DNA of 32,968 bases from Oscillospiraceae bacterium Zagget12 (GCA_001941225.1 MSHM01000035.1:1-32968), one strand, 5' to 3'. Positions 8,771 to 18,674 are shown, counted from the stretch's first letter. The notes: a model not told the origin generated them from the letters alone. Made by a program: numbers and translations.

Positions 8771-10093
<1,323 letters not shown>

Positions 10094-10121
10094 TTATTTT
10101 ATACGCAGGAAACTTAATACA

Positions 10122-10150
10122 TTGACTAAATCTTGAATTGCGTGTATAAT
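10122..10150 (+). promoter_or_regulatory. Promoter of the glucuronidase-transglycosylase pair
   Basis: TTGACT (10122-10127), a 17-bp spacer and TATAAT (10145-10150). Transcription would start near 10157, about 30 nt before the start codon, with AAGGAGAA as ribosome site. Confidence 0.88.
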
Positions 10151-10187
10151 GTACATATACACAGGATTCTGATTTAAGGAGAAAGAT

Positions 10188-12212
10188 ATGTTTAAAATCA
10201 CAAAAGACACATCGTTTTCTTTCCCCGCCCTTACCCCTCCGGTAAAGCACGCTTACGATATATTTATGCGCGACTTTACAAAGGTGTTCGGGCAGGGCTT
10301 TAAGGAAGGCGGCGACGTTACGATACATACCGGCTGCGGCTCTCTTGAAAGCGAGCAATTCAGCCTGACGGTTACCGAAAACAACATAAACATTGACTGC
10401 GCCGACGAGCTTGGCGCGGTCTACGCGGTGCTTTATATGAGCCGCGAATTTCTCGGCGTTGACGATTTCTGGTACTGGACGGAAAAAGAACCGAACAAGC
10501 GCAATGCCGTCGCGCTTTCATCAAGGGAATATACCTCGCCTTTGGCAAGGGTTCGTTACAGAGGTTGGTTTGTCAATGACGAGGTATGCCTTATAGGCTG
10601 GAGCGATGAGTACCCGCCGTCGCGCAAGGTTTGGGAAATCGTCTTTGAAACACTGCTGAGGCTCGGCGGTAATATGGTTATTCCCGGCACGGATTTGCCG
10701 AGGAACGGTCATCATTTTGACATCGCGGCGGAAATGGGACTTTACATAACGCATCACCACGCGGAGCCTTTGGGTTCGGAGATGTTTCTGCGAGCCTATC
10801 CCGACAAGGACGCGAGCTACGGCAAGCACCCTAAGCTTTTTGAAAAGCTATGGTCGGATGCCATAGAAAAAAACAAGGATAAAAAAATCGTATGGACGCT
10901 CGGATTTCGCGGTCAGGGCGACGCGCCGTTTTGGCATAACGACCCTAAATACACCACGCCCGAAAGCCGCGCCGCCGTGATACGCTCTGTCATAGACAAA
11001 CAGTATGAGCTTTTATGCGAAAGAGTTAAAAATCCTGTGTGTGCGGTATATCTGTACGGCGAAATCACGGAATTATATGAGGCGGGATATTTAAAACTGC
11101 CGAAAAACTTCATAAAAATATGGTCGGACAACGGCTACGGCAAAATGGTAGTGCGCCGAAACGGCACGCACAATCCGCGCACTCCGTCGCTGCCGCGCGA
11201 GGACGGTATGCACGGTCTTTACTACCACGTTACCTTCCACGATTTGCAGGCGTCAAGTCATCTTACTCTTCTGGGTAACCCGCCGGAAACGGTGAACAGC
11301 GAATTGGACGAGGCATTTAAGGCGGGCGCGGATAAGTATCTGCTCTTAAACTGCGGAAATATACGTCCGCATATTTATATGCTAAAGCTCGTCGCGCAAA
11401 AGTGGAACGCCGGCGAGGTTGATATTGAGCAATTCAAGAATGATTTTGCGAAAAGGTATTTTGACGGCGACAGCGACGCTGTCGAATGTTACAACGATTA
11501 CTTCGACGCGTGTATTAAATACGGCGAAAACGATGACGACAGAGCCGGCGACGAGCTTTATTATCACACCGCCAGACGCATATGCGTGGACTGGGCAAAG
11601 GGCAATAAAATGTCGGACGGGCTTGTGTTCGCGACCGGTGAGGTGCCGTTTCGCGAGCAAACAGAGTTTTTCGCGCGGCGGTGCAAAACGGCAATGGACA
11701 AATTCTCCGCGTTATGCGCCAAATGCGAAAAGGTAAAAAAGGAGCTTAAAAACAGCGTATTCTTTGAGGACAACATAATGTTCCAGGCAAAGCTGCACTT
11801 GAGCGGAGCGAGAGGCTTATATGCTCTGTGCCGCGCGTATGAGTATTACGAAAATAACGATTTGCCGCGCTGTTTTACAATTCTGACGGGCGCTATGGAG
11901 GAATTTTCTGCGGGAGTCACTCTCCTGGAGAGCGGCGAACACGGAAAATGGAAGAATTTTTACAGCTGCGACTGGCTGACGAATGTGCGCATAACCGTGT
12001 ATGCGGTTGACAGTCTGCGCCGATATATACGAATGATTTCGGACGGTCCCGACTTCTTTGCATGGTACAAAAACCATTGCATACCGGAAACGGAACGGCA
12101 GATATACCTTGAAAATACCCAAAGAGAAACCTTATCCGATGACGAGCTGTCACAAAGGCTTAAGGAAAAGCTTTGGAGCGGGCACAAAGTCCGCGGAAAG
12201 GAGTTATCGTGA
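10188..12212 (+). CDS. Glycoside hydrolase family 115 protein (probable alpha-glucuronidase)
   Basis: GH115 enzymes remove (4-O-methyl)glucuronic acid from xylan or its oligomers. Several stretches are recognisably GH115: RVRYRGWFVNDE, GGNMVIPGTDLPRNGH, WTLGFRGQGDAPFW, YLYGEITELYEAGYLKLP, IKIWSDNGYGKMV, and MHGLYYHVTFHDLQASSH. At 674 residues it is shorter than many family members. There is no signal peptide at its N terminus (MFKITKDTSFSF), so it probably acts inside the cell on imported oligosaccharides. The ATG has a strong ribosome site. Its stop codon overlaps the GTG of the next gene (GTGA), so translation is coupled to a secreted lytic transglycosylase. No sugar transporter lies beside it. 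Substrate assignment rests on family membership only. Confidence 0.85.
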   Translation: MFKITKDTSFSFPALTPPVKHAYDIFMRDFTKVFGQGFKEGGDVTIHTGCGSLESEQFSLTVTENNINIDCADELGAVYAVLYMSREFLGVDDFWYWTEKEPNKRNAVALSSREYTSPLARVRYRGWFVNDEVCLIGWSDEYPPSRKVWEIVFETLLRLGGNMVIPGTDLPRNGHHFDIAAEMGLYITHHHAEPLGSEMFLRAYPDKDASYGKHPKLFEKLWSDAIEKNKDKKIVWTLGFRGQGDAPFWHNDPKYTTPESRAAVIRSVIDKQYELLCERVKNPVCAVYLYGEITELYEAGYLKLPKNFIKIWSDNGYGKMVVRRNGTHNPRTPSLPREDGMHGLYYHVTFHDLQASSHLTLLGNPPETVNSELDEAFKAGADKYLLLNCGNIRPHIYMLKLVAQKWNAGEVDIEQFKNDFAKRYFDGDSDAVECYNDYFDACIKYGENDDDRAGDELYYHTARRICVDWAKGNKMSDGLVFATGEVPFREQTEFFARRCKTAMDKFSALCAKCEKVKKELKNSVFFEDNIMFQAKLHLSGARGLYALCRAYEYYENNDLPRCFTILTGAMEEFSAGVTLLESGEHGKWKNFYSCDWLTNVRITVYAVDSLRRYIRMISDGPDFFAWYKNHCIPETERQIYLENTQRETLSDDELSQRLKEKLWSGHKVRGKELS

Positions 12213-13207
12213 AAAAGATAATAGGAACAATACTTGCAGCCGCTTTATCAGTAAGCTCACTGACGGCTTTTGCCTCGGGAGCCATTCCCGACCACAAGGG
12301 AACAAGTATGGACGGAATAGACATAGGAACCGCGTCGCTTAATTCGACGGTTAAATCCTATTCGGATTTATTCAAGGAGGCGGGCGACCAATACGGTGTC
12401 GATCCGAATTTGCTTGCGGCTATATGTATGCAGGAATCCTCCGGAAGAAATTTAAGCTACAGAGATGATGGCAGCGAATATCCCGCTTGGGGCATTATGC
12501 AGATTGAATACACTCTTGAAAGCTCCTTTGCCGAGTTCGGTCTGCGAACCGCCGGCGAAGAATGGACTCTTGAGGACAGGCTTGACCCCGAAAAGGCAGT
12601 TCCGTTCGCGGCGTATCTTATCTCTCAGTCGCTTATAAGCTATGACTGCGATTATATGAAGATGATACAATCGTACAATTTCGGGCAAACCGTGCTTGAC
12701 AGAATAATAGACGCCGTCGGCGACGAATGGCTCAGCGAGCGAATCAACGCCGCGCATTACGCCGACAACTGGCCTTACGACACATACGGCGACGCGGAGT
12801 ATATCGAGCACGTTTTGAGATATTATCATCAGGATATTGATTACATAGGCGCAAAGGTACGCATCAACGGCGAGCTGCTCGCGTTTGAGGACCAGTACCC
12901 TCTGCTTGAAACAATCAACGGCAATACCTACACTCTTATTCCGGTAAGAGGCGTGAGCGAGGCACTTAACGCCGATGTGGAATGGGACGGCGAAAACAAC
13001 ACGGTTGAAATCCAAAAGGACGATATTGATATTACGCTGTTTATAGACAGCGACACCGCTGTTTTAAACGGCGAGGAGGTCGCTCTCGAAACGCCGGCAA
13101 TGATAAAAAACAACAGGACAATGGTTCCTCTGCGTTTTGTGATGGAATCCTTCAATCTCAATGTAGACTGGGATCAGGACACGCGCACCGTTGAAATTAC
13201 AAAGTAA
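12209..13207 (+). CDS. Secreted lytic transglycosylase with copper-amine-oxidase-like C-terminal domain
   Basis: This 332-residue exported protein begins with a signal peptide (KKIIGTILAAALSVSSLTAFAS). An SLT/lysozyme-like domain follows (about 50-180), with the catalytic Glu at about residue 76 in CMQESSGR and the GIMQIEY motif. It would cleave peptidoglycan glycan strands. Residues 215-332 form a copper-amine-oxidase N-terminal-like domain (VRINGELLAFEDQYP, LIPVRGVSEAL, RTMVPLRFVMESF), common in clostridial wall proteins. GTG 12209-12211 is chosen because GGAAAGGAG lies just upstream and the hydrophobic leader then starts correctly. It shares four bases with the stop of the preceding gene. 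An upstream ATG at 12173 would bury the signal peptide. Confidence 0.9.
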   Translation: MKKIIGTILAAALSVSSLTAFASGAIPDHKGTSMDGIDIGTASLNSTVKSYSDLFKEAGDQYGVDPNLLAAICMQESSGRNLSYRDDGSEYPAWGIMQIEYTLESSFAEFGLRTAGEEWTLEDRLDPEKAVPFAAYLISQSLISYDCDYMKMIQSYNFGQTVLDRIIDAVGDEWLSERINAAHYADNWPYDTYGDAEYIEHVLRYYHQDIDYIGAKVRINGELLAFEDQYPLLETINGNTYTLIPVRGVSEALNADVEWDGENNTVEIQKDDIDITLFIDSDTAVLNGEEVALETPAMIKNNRTMVPLRFVMESFNLNVDWDQDTRTVEITK

Positions 13208-13213
13208 AAACAA

Positions 13214-13256
13214 AGAGCTGTATCAAATTCAAATTCGATACAGCTCTCTTTAATTT
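13214..13256. terminator. Bidirectional terminator
   Basis: An 11-bp perfect stem (13214-13224 with 13237-13247) has T-rich tracts on both sides. It sits between convergent genes and can end both the transglycosylase and the SLH transcripts. Confidence 0.88.
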
Positions 13257-14174
13257 TTATTCGCACTCATAGGCGAGTAAAAGGTCATAATTCTGTTCTT
13301 CCAAATCGTTTATCCGAATATACATTGTATATTGCTTGCCCTTTTCCACCGACACGCCGTCATCTAAGTCCACCGTCACGCTCAGCTTGTCGTTTTCCTT
13401 AGGGTTGACGTACTCGTCATCGAAATTTATCGCGCTTACTATGTCAATATTCGCTTTGTTGCCATCAACAGAGGTCACCTCGGCTATAGTTGTGTACACA
13501 TCGAAATAATTGATAAGCAGATTTTTGTAATCACTTCCCGTTCCGTCCTTTAGGACAAATACAGGCGAATAATTTCCGAATATATCTATGTCATAGCTCG
13601 ATATTAGGCACAACGGAGCGTAAAGAGTTTTCTCCGCCATCTCGAGCACCTCGCCCCTTGTCGCATCGCCCGCATAGTCAATATCCTGCGAATTATCTAT
13701 AATTCCGACGGCATCTCCCCATGTTCTGTAGCCGCTCGGATAACCGCCCGAGGACTGCGCGTATACTCCGTATCCCACCGTTTCAACAAGCATTTTTATC
13801 GCCTGATCCTCGGTCACGTTTTCATCTGGTCTGAAGGTTCCGTCCTCAAATCCGTTGATTATTCCAATAGTCTGCGCGTACACTATGTAGCTGTATGCCC
13901 AATAATCCTCGTCCACGTCGCTGAAACCCACATTCTTCGCAAGTCCCTCAACGTCCTCATCGGAGATGCCGTACAACGCCACAACCATTTTTACAGCCTC
14001 TGCGCGGGTTATGGTTTCGTCCGGCTTAAATGTCCCGTCGGAATAACCCGAAATTATCCCGAGCTTTTCCATAAGCTCCGTGTCCGCCGTTGTAGGTAAG
14101 TCGCTGAACGCCAGCGCGCTTGTACAGGACAGCGCCACCGCCGCCGACAGTATGATACCAATTACTTTTTTCAT
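13257..14174 (-). CDS. S-layer homology (SLH) domain surface protein
   Basis: This 305-residue exported protein has a signal peptide (MKKVIGIILSAAVALSCTSALA) and SLH repeats. The first (about 22-70) contains GIISGYSDGTFKPDETITRAEAVKM, the second (about 85-135) contains GIINGFEDGTFRPDENVTEDQAIKM, and a weaker third (about 145-185) contains AVGIIDNSQDIDYAGDATRGE. SLH domains anchor proteins to cell-wall polymers. The C-terminal 110 residues form an unrecognised domain. ATG 14174 has GGAGGAAC upstream. Its promoter carries a 12-G tract in the spacer, so expression is probably phase-variable. An overlapping minus-strand frame from 14364 is judged spurious. Confidence 0.9.
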   Translation of the reverse strand: MKKVIGIILSAAVALSCTSALAFSDLPTTADTELMEKLGIISGYSDGTFKPDETITRAEAVKMVVALYGISDEDVEGLAKNVGFSDVDEDYWAYSYIVYAQTIGIINGFEDGTFRPDENVTEDQAIKMLVETVGYGVYAQSSGGYPSGYRTWGDAVGIIDNSQDIDYAGDATRGEVLEMAEKTLYAPLCLISSYDIDIFGNYSPVFVLKDGTGSDYKNLLINYFDVYTTIAEVTSVDGNKANIDIVSAINFDDEYVNPKENDKLSVTVDLDDGVSVEKGKQYTMYIRINDLEEQNYDLLLAYECE

Positions 14175-14211
14175 TTTTGTTCCTCCTTGTTTTTTTGTAT
14201 AACTTTATTAT

Positions 14212-14240
14212 ATTATACCCCCCCCCCCCGATTTTGTCAA
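14212..14240 (-). promoter_or_regulatory. SLH-gene promoter with poly-G tract in the spacer
   Basis: On the minus strand, perfect TTGACA (14235-14240) and perfect TATAAT (14212-14217) are exactly 17 bp apart. The spacer is AAATC followed by 12 consecutive G (14218-14229 on the plus strand as C). Slippage in this tract would change the spacer length and hence promoter strength. Confidence 0.9.
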
Positions 14241-14291
14241 GGGGTTTTGGAAGTTTTTCCCGCGCATGGTGAGCGGAATTGGCGGCGCGTC

Positions 14292-14318
14292 GGGCGGCCA
14301 TAAGGGTCGCCCCTACGA
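14292..14318. repeat. Short GGGCG...CGCCCCTACGA palindromic repeat
   Basis: An imperfect hairpin (GGGCGGCC, TAA, GGGTCGCCC) is followed by CTACGA. The end resembles the termini of the palindromic elements at 20748-20855 and 22350-22378, so it is probably a remnant of the same class of dispersed repeat. The rest of 14241-14362 shows nothing else. Confidence 0.45.
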
Positions 14319-14362
14319 GGTAAATTTGCGGCGTGGTGTGTGCCTGCCATACAACATTCCGC

Positions 14363-14400
14363 ATAAAAAACGCCCCTCCGCAATTCGGAGGGACGTTTTA
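14363..14400 (-). terminator. Terminator of the PII-potABCD operon
   Basis: A 12-bp stem with one G-T wobble (14369-14380 with 14386-14397) and a 5-nt loop is followed on the minus strand by a T6 tract. It lies directly downstream of potD. Confidence 0.92.
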
Positions 14401-14408
14401 AGTCATAT

Positions 14409-15494
14409 TTACTTTTTCAGCTCAGTCCACATTTGGTCGTAAATTGCAAGTGTGTCATTGTCAAGATTCTGGATATACTCGCCTGTTTCAATAGCCTCAG
14501 CCGGAGGATTTTTAGCAAGGTTCGCCGCGTATTCCTCGCCCATCAATTCAACAGCCGCCGTGTTGGGGCACATATACGGGAATTCCTCAAGAATCAGCGC
14601 CATATTTTCAGCGTCAAGCATAAAGTTTATAAACTCCATAGCTGCGTCAACATTCTTCGAGCCCGCGGGAATTGCCCAGTTATCCATAAAGAGATACGCG
14701 CCCTCCTCGGGGTATACAACCTCTATTGACGGAACCTCCTCCATTGCAAGCGCAACCTCCGCGCTCCATACGGACGCGATTGAACATTCGCCCGATATAA
14801 GCGCCGACTTGGGGCTGTCGGAGTCATACAGCTTTACATTCGGCTTGATTGAAAGCAGCTTTTCCTTTATTTCGGCAAGCTCCGTTTCGTCCGACGTACT
14901 CATACTGTAACCCAGGCTCTTAGCCGTCATACCGATAACCGCGCGGAAATCGTCAAGCAGGACAATCTGCGATGCATACTGCGGGTCGAACAAGTCGTCA
15001 TACGAGGTTATCTCGCCCGTAACCATATCGGTGTTTACCGCGATTGCCTCAACTCCGCCGAGGTACGGGATTGAATATGTATTGCCCGGGTCATAGGACG
15101 GGTCAAGATACTGCTCGCCTATATTCGACAGGTTTGTAAGTTTATCAAGGTCAAGCTCCGCAAGCATACCCTGCGATGCCATTTGCTCAACCATATAGTC
15201 GCTCGGCTGAATAATATCGAACGCGTCATCGTCCTCGGATTTTACCTTTGCCAGCATATCCTCGTTTGAGGAGAATGTCGTGTGGTTTACCTTTATGCCC
15301 GTTTCATCCTCGAATTTCTCGATTACGGAATCGGGGATATACTCCGTCCAGGTGTAGATGTTAAGCGTGGTCGCGGTGCCGTCCGCCGTTTCTGTTGAAC
15401 CGCCGCAGCCGGTGAGGGTAAGCGTTCCCGCCGCGATTACCGCCGCGGTCGCAAGTGATATTGCCTTTTTCGTTGTGAAAACTTCCTTTTTCAT
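14409..15494 (-). CDS. potD: Spermidine/putrescine ABC transporter substrate-binding lipoprotein
   Basis: This 361-residue lipoprotein has a lipobox (LTLTGC, Cys30) and a PotD/PotF-type binding fold. NIYTWTEYIPDSVIEKFEDETG, near the start of the mature protein, is typical of polyamine receptors. The middle segment (QPSDYMVEQMASQGMLAELD) and the end (EYIQNLDNDTLAIYDQMWTELK) also fit. It captures extracellular putrescine or spermidine for the PotABC importer encoded upstream. It is the last gene of the operon, 16 nt after potC, with AAGGAG as ribosome site. The surrounding agmatine and putrescine genes make putrescine or agmatine the most likely ligand, but the binding pocket cannot be resolved by eye. 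Confidence 0.93.
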   Translation of the reverse strand: MKKEVFTTKKAISLATAAVIAAGTLTLTGCGGSTETADGTATTLNIYTWTEYIPDSVIEKFEDETGIKVNHTTFSSNEDMLAKVKSEDDDAFDIIQPSDYMVEQMASQGMLAELDLDKLTNLSNIGEQYLDPSYDPGNTYSIPYLGGVEAIAVNTDMVTGEITSYDDLFDPQYASQIVLLDDFRAVIGMTAKSLGYSMSTSDETELAEIKEKLLSIKPNVKLYDSDSPKSALISGECSIASVWSAEVALAMEEVPSIEVVYPEEGAYLFMDNWAIPAGSKNVDAAMEFINFMLDAENMALILEEFPYMCPNTAAVELMGEEYAANLAKNPPAEAIETGEYIQNLDNDTLAIYDQMWTELKK

Positions 15495-15510
15495 AATAAA
15501 AACTCCTTTT

Positions 15511-16308
15511 CTATTTATTTTTCTTAAAAAGATTACTTTGTGTTAATATAACGAGCACAATCGTGCCTACCAGTATAAGCGTTGACAGCGCGTTTACATC
15601 GGGCGCTACGCCGCTCTTTATCGATTCCATTACCTTTAACGGGAAGGTTTTTACCTGACCGTTTGTGAAATAGCTTACAATTACATCGTCTATCGAAAGC
15701 GTGAACGCTAAGAGCGCGCCCGCGCCTATACCCGGCGCAAGCACAGGCAGAGTGATATTTTTAAAGGTCGTGAGCCTGTTCGCGCCCAAATCCATACTTG
15801 CCTCCTCGATGGAGCCGTCATAGCCGGAGAGCCTTGCGCGGACATTGAAGATTACGTACGGCGTTGAAAATGTGGTATGCGCAAGCACAAGCGAAATCAT
15901 ACCGCGCGGAATATGCGTGTTCGAGAACAGCGTCAAAAGCGATATTCCCAAAACTATCTCCGGTATTACAACCGGTATATACAAAAGTCCGTCTATGACG
16001 CTCTTTCCGCGGAATTTGTATTTATACATTCCGACCGCCGCTATCGTTCCTATCGCGGTGGCAAGCAGGGTGCTTATCACGGCGATTGCTATTGTAGCTC
16101 CGAAAGATGCCAAAAGCGACGAGTTGTCAAATAGCTTTACATACCAGTCGAATGTGAATCCTTTCCACGTCAGATACGGCTTTGAGGTGGTCGCGTTAAA
16201 CGAGTTTGCCACTATAACCGAAATCGGCAGGAACAGGAATATGTATACCAATGTGCAGAAAACTATTCCCGCAATCTTTTTTATTGATGATTTTATTCGT
16301 CTGCTCAT
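15511..16308 (-). CDS. potC: Polyamine ABC transporter permease PotC
   Basis: This 265-residue inner-membrane permease has about six hydrophobic segments. The first is at 12-32 (GIVFCTLVYIFLFLPISVIVANSF). It contains the cytoplasmic EAA loop that contacts the ATPase (EEASMDLGANRLTTFKNITLPVLAPGI, about 163-190). The size and NSF...WYVKLF pattern match PotC. ATG 16306-16308 follows the potB stop by 3 nt, and the end of potB supplies GGGGGTG as ribosome site. It forms the translocation channel together with PotB. Confidence 0.93.
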   Translation of the reverse strand: MSRRIKSSIKKIAGIVFCTLVYIFLFLPISVIVANSFNATTSKPYLTWKGFTFDWYVKLFDNSSLLASFGATIAIAVISTLLATAIGTIAAVGMYKYKFRGKSVIDGLLYIPVVIPEIVLGISLLTLFSNTHIPRGMISLVLAHTTFSTPYVIFNVRARLSGYDGSIEEASMDLGANRLTTFKNITLPVLAPGIGAGALLAFTLSIDDVIVSYFTNGQVKTFPLKVMESIKSGVAPDVNALSTLILVGTIVLVILTQSNLFKKNK

Positions 16309-16311
16309 TTA

Positions 16312-17187
16312 TCACACCCCCAAATTATCCATATCGCCGCCGAGCTTTTGATAAAGCTTTACCAACAGCAGCGTTATCAGAATAAGTATAATGGACAGCG
16401 CCGCGCCCAAAGGCCAGTTGTTGCCGCTTTGGAACTGACGCTCGATAAGGTTTCCGATAACGTCCGAATTTCCGCCGCCCAAAATATCCGACACGAAGAA
16501 GTAACCCAAGCTCGGAATAAATACCATAATGCTGCCGGAGAATATACCGCTCATCGTTAGCGGGATTATAACCCGCGTAAATGTGGAACGGCTCTTCGCG
16601 CCCAGGTCGGCGGACGCCTCGAGCAAATTCTTGTCGAGCTTTTCTATAGCGGTGTAGAGCGGCAGTACCATATACGGAAACAGGCAGTAAAACATACCCA
16701 ATATCGTCGCTCCGCGGTTAAACAAAAATTCAACCGGCGTGTCCGTCAAATTCATCATTATCAGCAGATTGTTTATCCAACCGTTCGTGCCCAAAAGCGT
16801 CCTCCAGCCGTAAATTCTTATAAGCGAATTTGTCCAGAACGGGATAATCACAAGCATATACAACAGCGCCTTATGCTTGGAGGTCGTTCTCGCAATCAGG
16901 AACGAGAACGGATACCCTACAACGATACATAACGCCGTTGTGATAAATGCCACGAAAAGCGATGTGCCGTAAATCTGAATATAATTCGGGTCAAGCAGAC
17001 GTTGATAATTCGCGAGCGTGAATTTAAACACTACGTTATATCCCTCGTCAAGGCTGCAAAAGCTCATAATCAGTACATATATGAGCGGCACCGCCACGAA
17101 GAACGCGAGCCATAACGTAACCGGTCCGACAGTGGTTATTGCCGGCAGCGTGTTTGAACGGAAGGTATGTCTTGAAAGCTTAGCCAT
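16312..17187 (-). CDS. potB: Polyamine ABC transporter permease PotB
   Basis: This 291-residue permease has multiple membrane segments, the first at about 20-42 (TLWLAFFVAVPLIYVLIMSFCSL). It has the PotB-like periplasmic motif FWTNSLIRIYGWRTLLGTNGWIN and an EAA loop (LEASADLGAKSRSTFTRVIIPLTMSGI, about 189-215). It pairs with PotC in the importer. ATG 17187 has AGGAGGG upstream and follows potA by 12 nt. Confidence 0.94.
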   Translation of the reverse strand: MAKLSRHTFRSNTLPAITTVGPVTLWLAFFVAVPLIYVLIMSFCSLDEGYNVVFKFTLANYQRLLDPNYIQIYGTSLFVAFITTALCIVVGYPFSFLIARTTSKHKALLYMLVIIPFWTNSLIRIYGWRTLLGTNGWINNLLIMMNLTDTPVEFLFNRGATILGMFYCLFPYMVLPLYTAIEKLDKNLLEASADLGAKSRSTFTRVIIPLTMSGIFSGSIMVFIPSLGYFFVSDILGGGNSDVIGNLIERQFQSGNNWPLGAALSIILILITLLLVKLYQKLGGDMDNLGV

Positions 17188-17199
17188 ATAAATCCCTCC

Positions 17200-18303
17200 T
17201 TACCGCAAAACAATATTTTCAACCGCCTCGGCAAATACGTTATCATAAGAGCGTATAAGCTTGGCGTCGCCGTCTTTCCAATAAAGATATACTCTGCCGC
17301 CCGTGGGCAGCTCTTGACCGGCAAGACGCTCTATTTTTATCTCGTTTCCGTTTGAAAGAGTGACAACCGTTTTGAGTATCGAGCCTACGTAAATCTGCTC
17401 CTTAACGATACCCTCAAGATTAAATCCCTCTACCGGCTCCGTGGAATATAACATTCTTTCCGGTCTTACGGATATTACAAGCATTTCTCCGGCTTTGAAA
17501 TCCTCGCGCGGAACCTCAAAATCGCCCGGTTCAATGTGTATACTCATTCTGTCGTCCGTAACGCCCGAGACAACGCCGTCGAAAAGATTGGTTTCGCCTA
17601 TAAACGTCGCGACAAACCGCGTTTTTGGCGACTCGTAAATTTCCGCCGGTGTGCCGACCTGCTGCAAAACGCCCTCGTCCATTATGCAAATTCGGTCGCT
17701 CATCGTGAGCGCCTCCTCCTGGTCGTGCGTTACATATATAAATGTGATGTTCAGCTTTTTTTGCAGACGCTTTAATTCAAGCTGCATCTGTTTTCTAAGC
17801 TTTAAGTCAAGTGCGCCGAGAGGCTCGTCTAAAAGCAGCACCTTGGGTCTGTTTATAAGCGCTCTGGCGATTGCGACTCTTTGCTTTTGTCCGCCGGAAA
17901 GCTGTGAGGGATAGCGTTTCTCAAAGCCGCCGAGCTGAACAAGCTCAAGCATTTCGGTTACGCGTTCCTTTATTTCCGGCTTTTTTACCTTTTTCATTTT
18001 CAGTCCGTAGGCTACATTGTCGTATACCGTCATATGAGGGAAAAGCGCGTAGCTTTGAAATACCGTGTTTACGTCCCTTTCAAACGGCTCCTTATTGTGA
18101 ATATCCTCGCCCTGCACGCTTATGCTGCCGCTTGACGGTTCCTCAAATCCGGCTACCATTCTGAGCGTTGTGGTTTTCCCGCAGCCCGAGGAGCCGAGCA
18201 GAGTAAGAAATTCGCCCTCGTATACGTCAAGGTTCAAATCCTTTACAACGTGATTTGAACCGTAGATTTTATTTACATTTCTGAGTTCAACAACTACTGA
18301 CAT
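17200..18303 (-). CDS. potA: Polyamine ABC transporter ATPase PotA
   Basis: This 367-residue ATPase energises polyamine uptake. Walker A GSSGCGKT (37-44), the Q-loop region VFQSYALFPH, signature LSGGQ (135-139), Walker B LLLDEP (156-161) and the switch His in YVTHDQEEA are all present. A C-terminal TOBE-like regulatory domain follows (about 240-360). It is the second gene of the operon, 17 nt after the PII gene. Strong similarity to the PotA type and the presence of PotB, PotC and PotD make the assignment secure. Confidence 0.95.
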   Translation of the reverse strand: MSVVVELRNVNKIYGSNHVVKDLNLDVYEGEFLTLLGSSGCGKTTTLRMVAGFEEPSSGSISVQGEDIHNKEPFERDVNTVFQSYALFPHMTVYDNVAYGLKMKKVKKPEIKERVTEMLELVQLGGFEKRYPSQLSGGQKQRVAIARALINRPKVLLLDEPLGALDLKLRKQMQLELKRLQKKLNITFIYVTHDQEEALTMSDRICIMDEGVLQQVGTPAEIYESPKTRFVATFIGETNLFDGVVSGVTDDRMSIHIEPGDFEVPREDFKAGEMLVISVRPERMLYSTEPVEGFNLEGIVKEQIYVGSILKTVVTLSNGNEIKIERLAGQELPTGGRVYLYWKDGDAKLIRSYDNVFAEAVENIVLR

Positions 18304-18320
18304 AGCAAATCACCTCTTGT

Positions 18321-18674
18321 CTAAAGCGCTTTATCGTCGCGCTCGCCGGTTCTCAGCCTTACCGCGCCCGCAATATCTCTTATGAAAACCTTACCGTCGC
18401 CGACGTGACCGGTCGGAATTTTATCGCGCAGCTCGGTGATTATATCCTCAACCTCGCTGTCGCTTACAACCACCTCAACCCTAATTTTCGGCAAAAGATT
18501 GATATTGGTTTTAAATCCCTTGATTACGTTCACCGTGTTATCCTCGACAACACCCTTTTGAGTGCCGCAGCCCATAACGCTTGAAATCGTCATACCGCCG
18601 CATTGCTTTGCGTCAAGTATGCTTTTGAGCTTTTCAAGCTTTTCCGGACGTATAATGATAACCAATTCTTTCAT
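18321..18674 (-). CDS. PII-family signal transduction protein with atypical T-loop
   Basis: This 117-residue PII/GlnB-like protein binds ATP/ADP and 2-oxoglutarate and controls transporters or enzymes by contact. The family core is clear: MKELVIIIRPEKLEKLKSIL, QKG at about 39-41, TGHVGDGKVFI (about 87-98), and RTGERDDKAL at the C terminus. The T-loop (about 41-60) is roughly five residues longer than in E. coli GlnB and lacks the Tyr51 that is uridylylated there. Control by that modification is therefore unlikely. It is the first gene of an operon with the polyamine importer rather than with an ammonium transporter or glnA. A role in gating polyamine uptake according to 2-oxoglutarate or energy state is inferred from this context. 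NifI-like proteins also lack Tyr51, but no nitrogenase genes are here. Confidence 0.9.
   Translation of the reverse strand: MKELVIIIRPEKLEKLKSILDAKQCGGMTISSVMGCGTQKGVVEDNTVNVIKGFKTNINLLPKIRVEVVVSDSEVEDIITELRDKIPTGHVGDGKVFIRDIAGAVRLRTGERDDKAL

Noticed and set aside
14026-14364. A 112-codon minus-strand frame overlapping the start of the SLH gene
   Set aside because: It runs across the poly-G promoter and into the SLH reading region in another frame, and no family is recognisable. The SLH frame with signal peptide and ribosome site is the real one.
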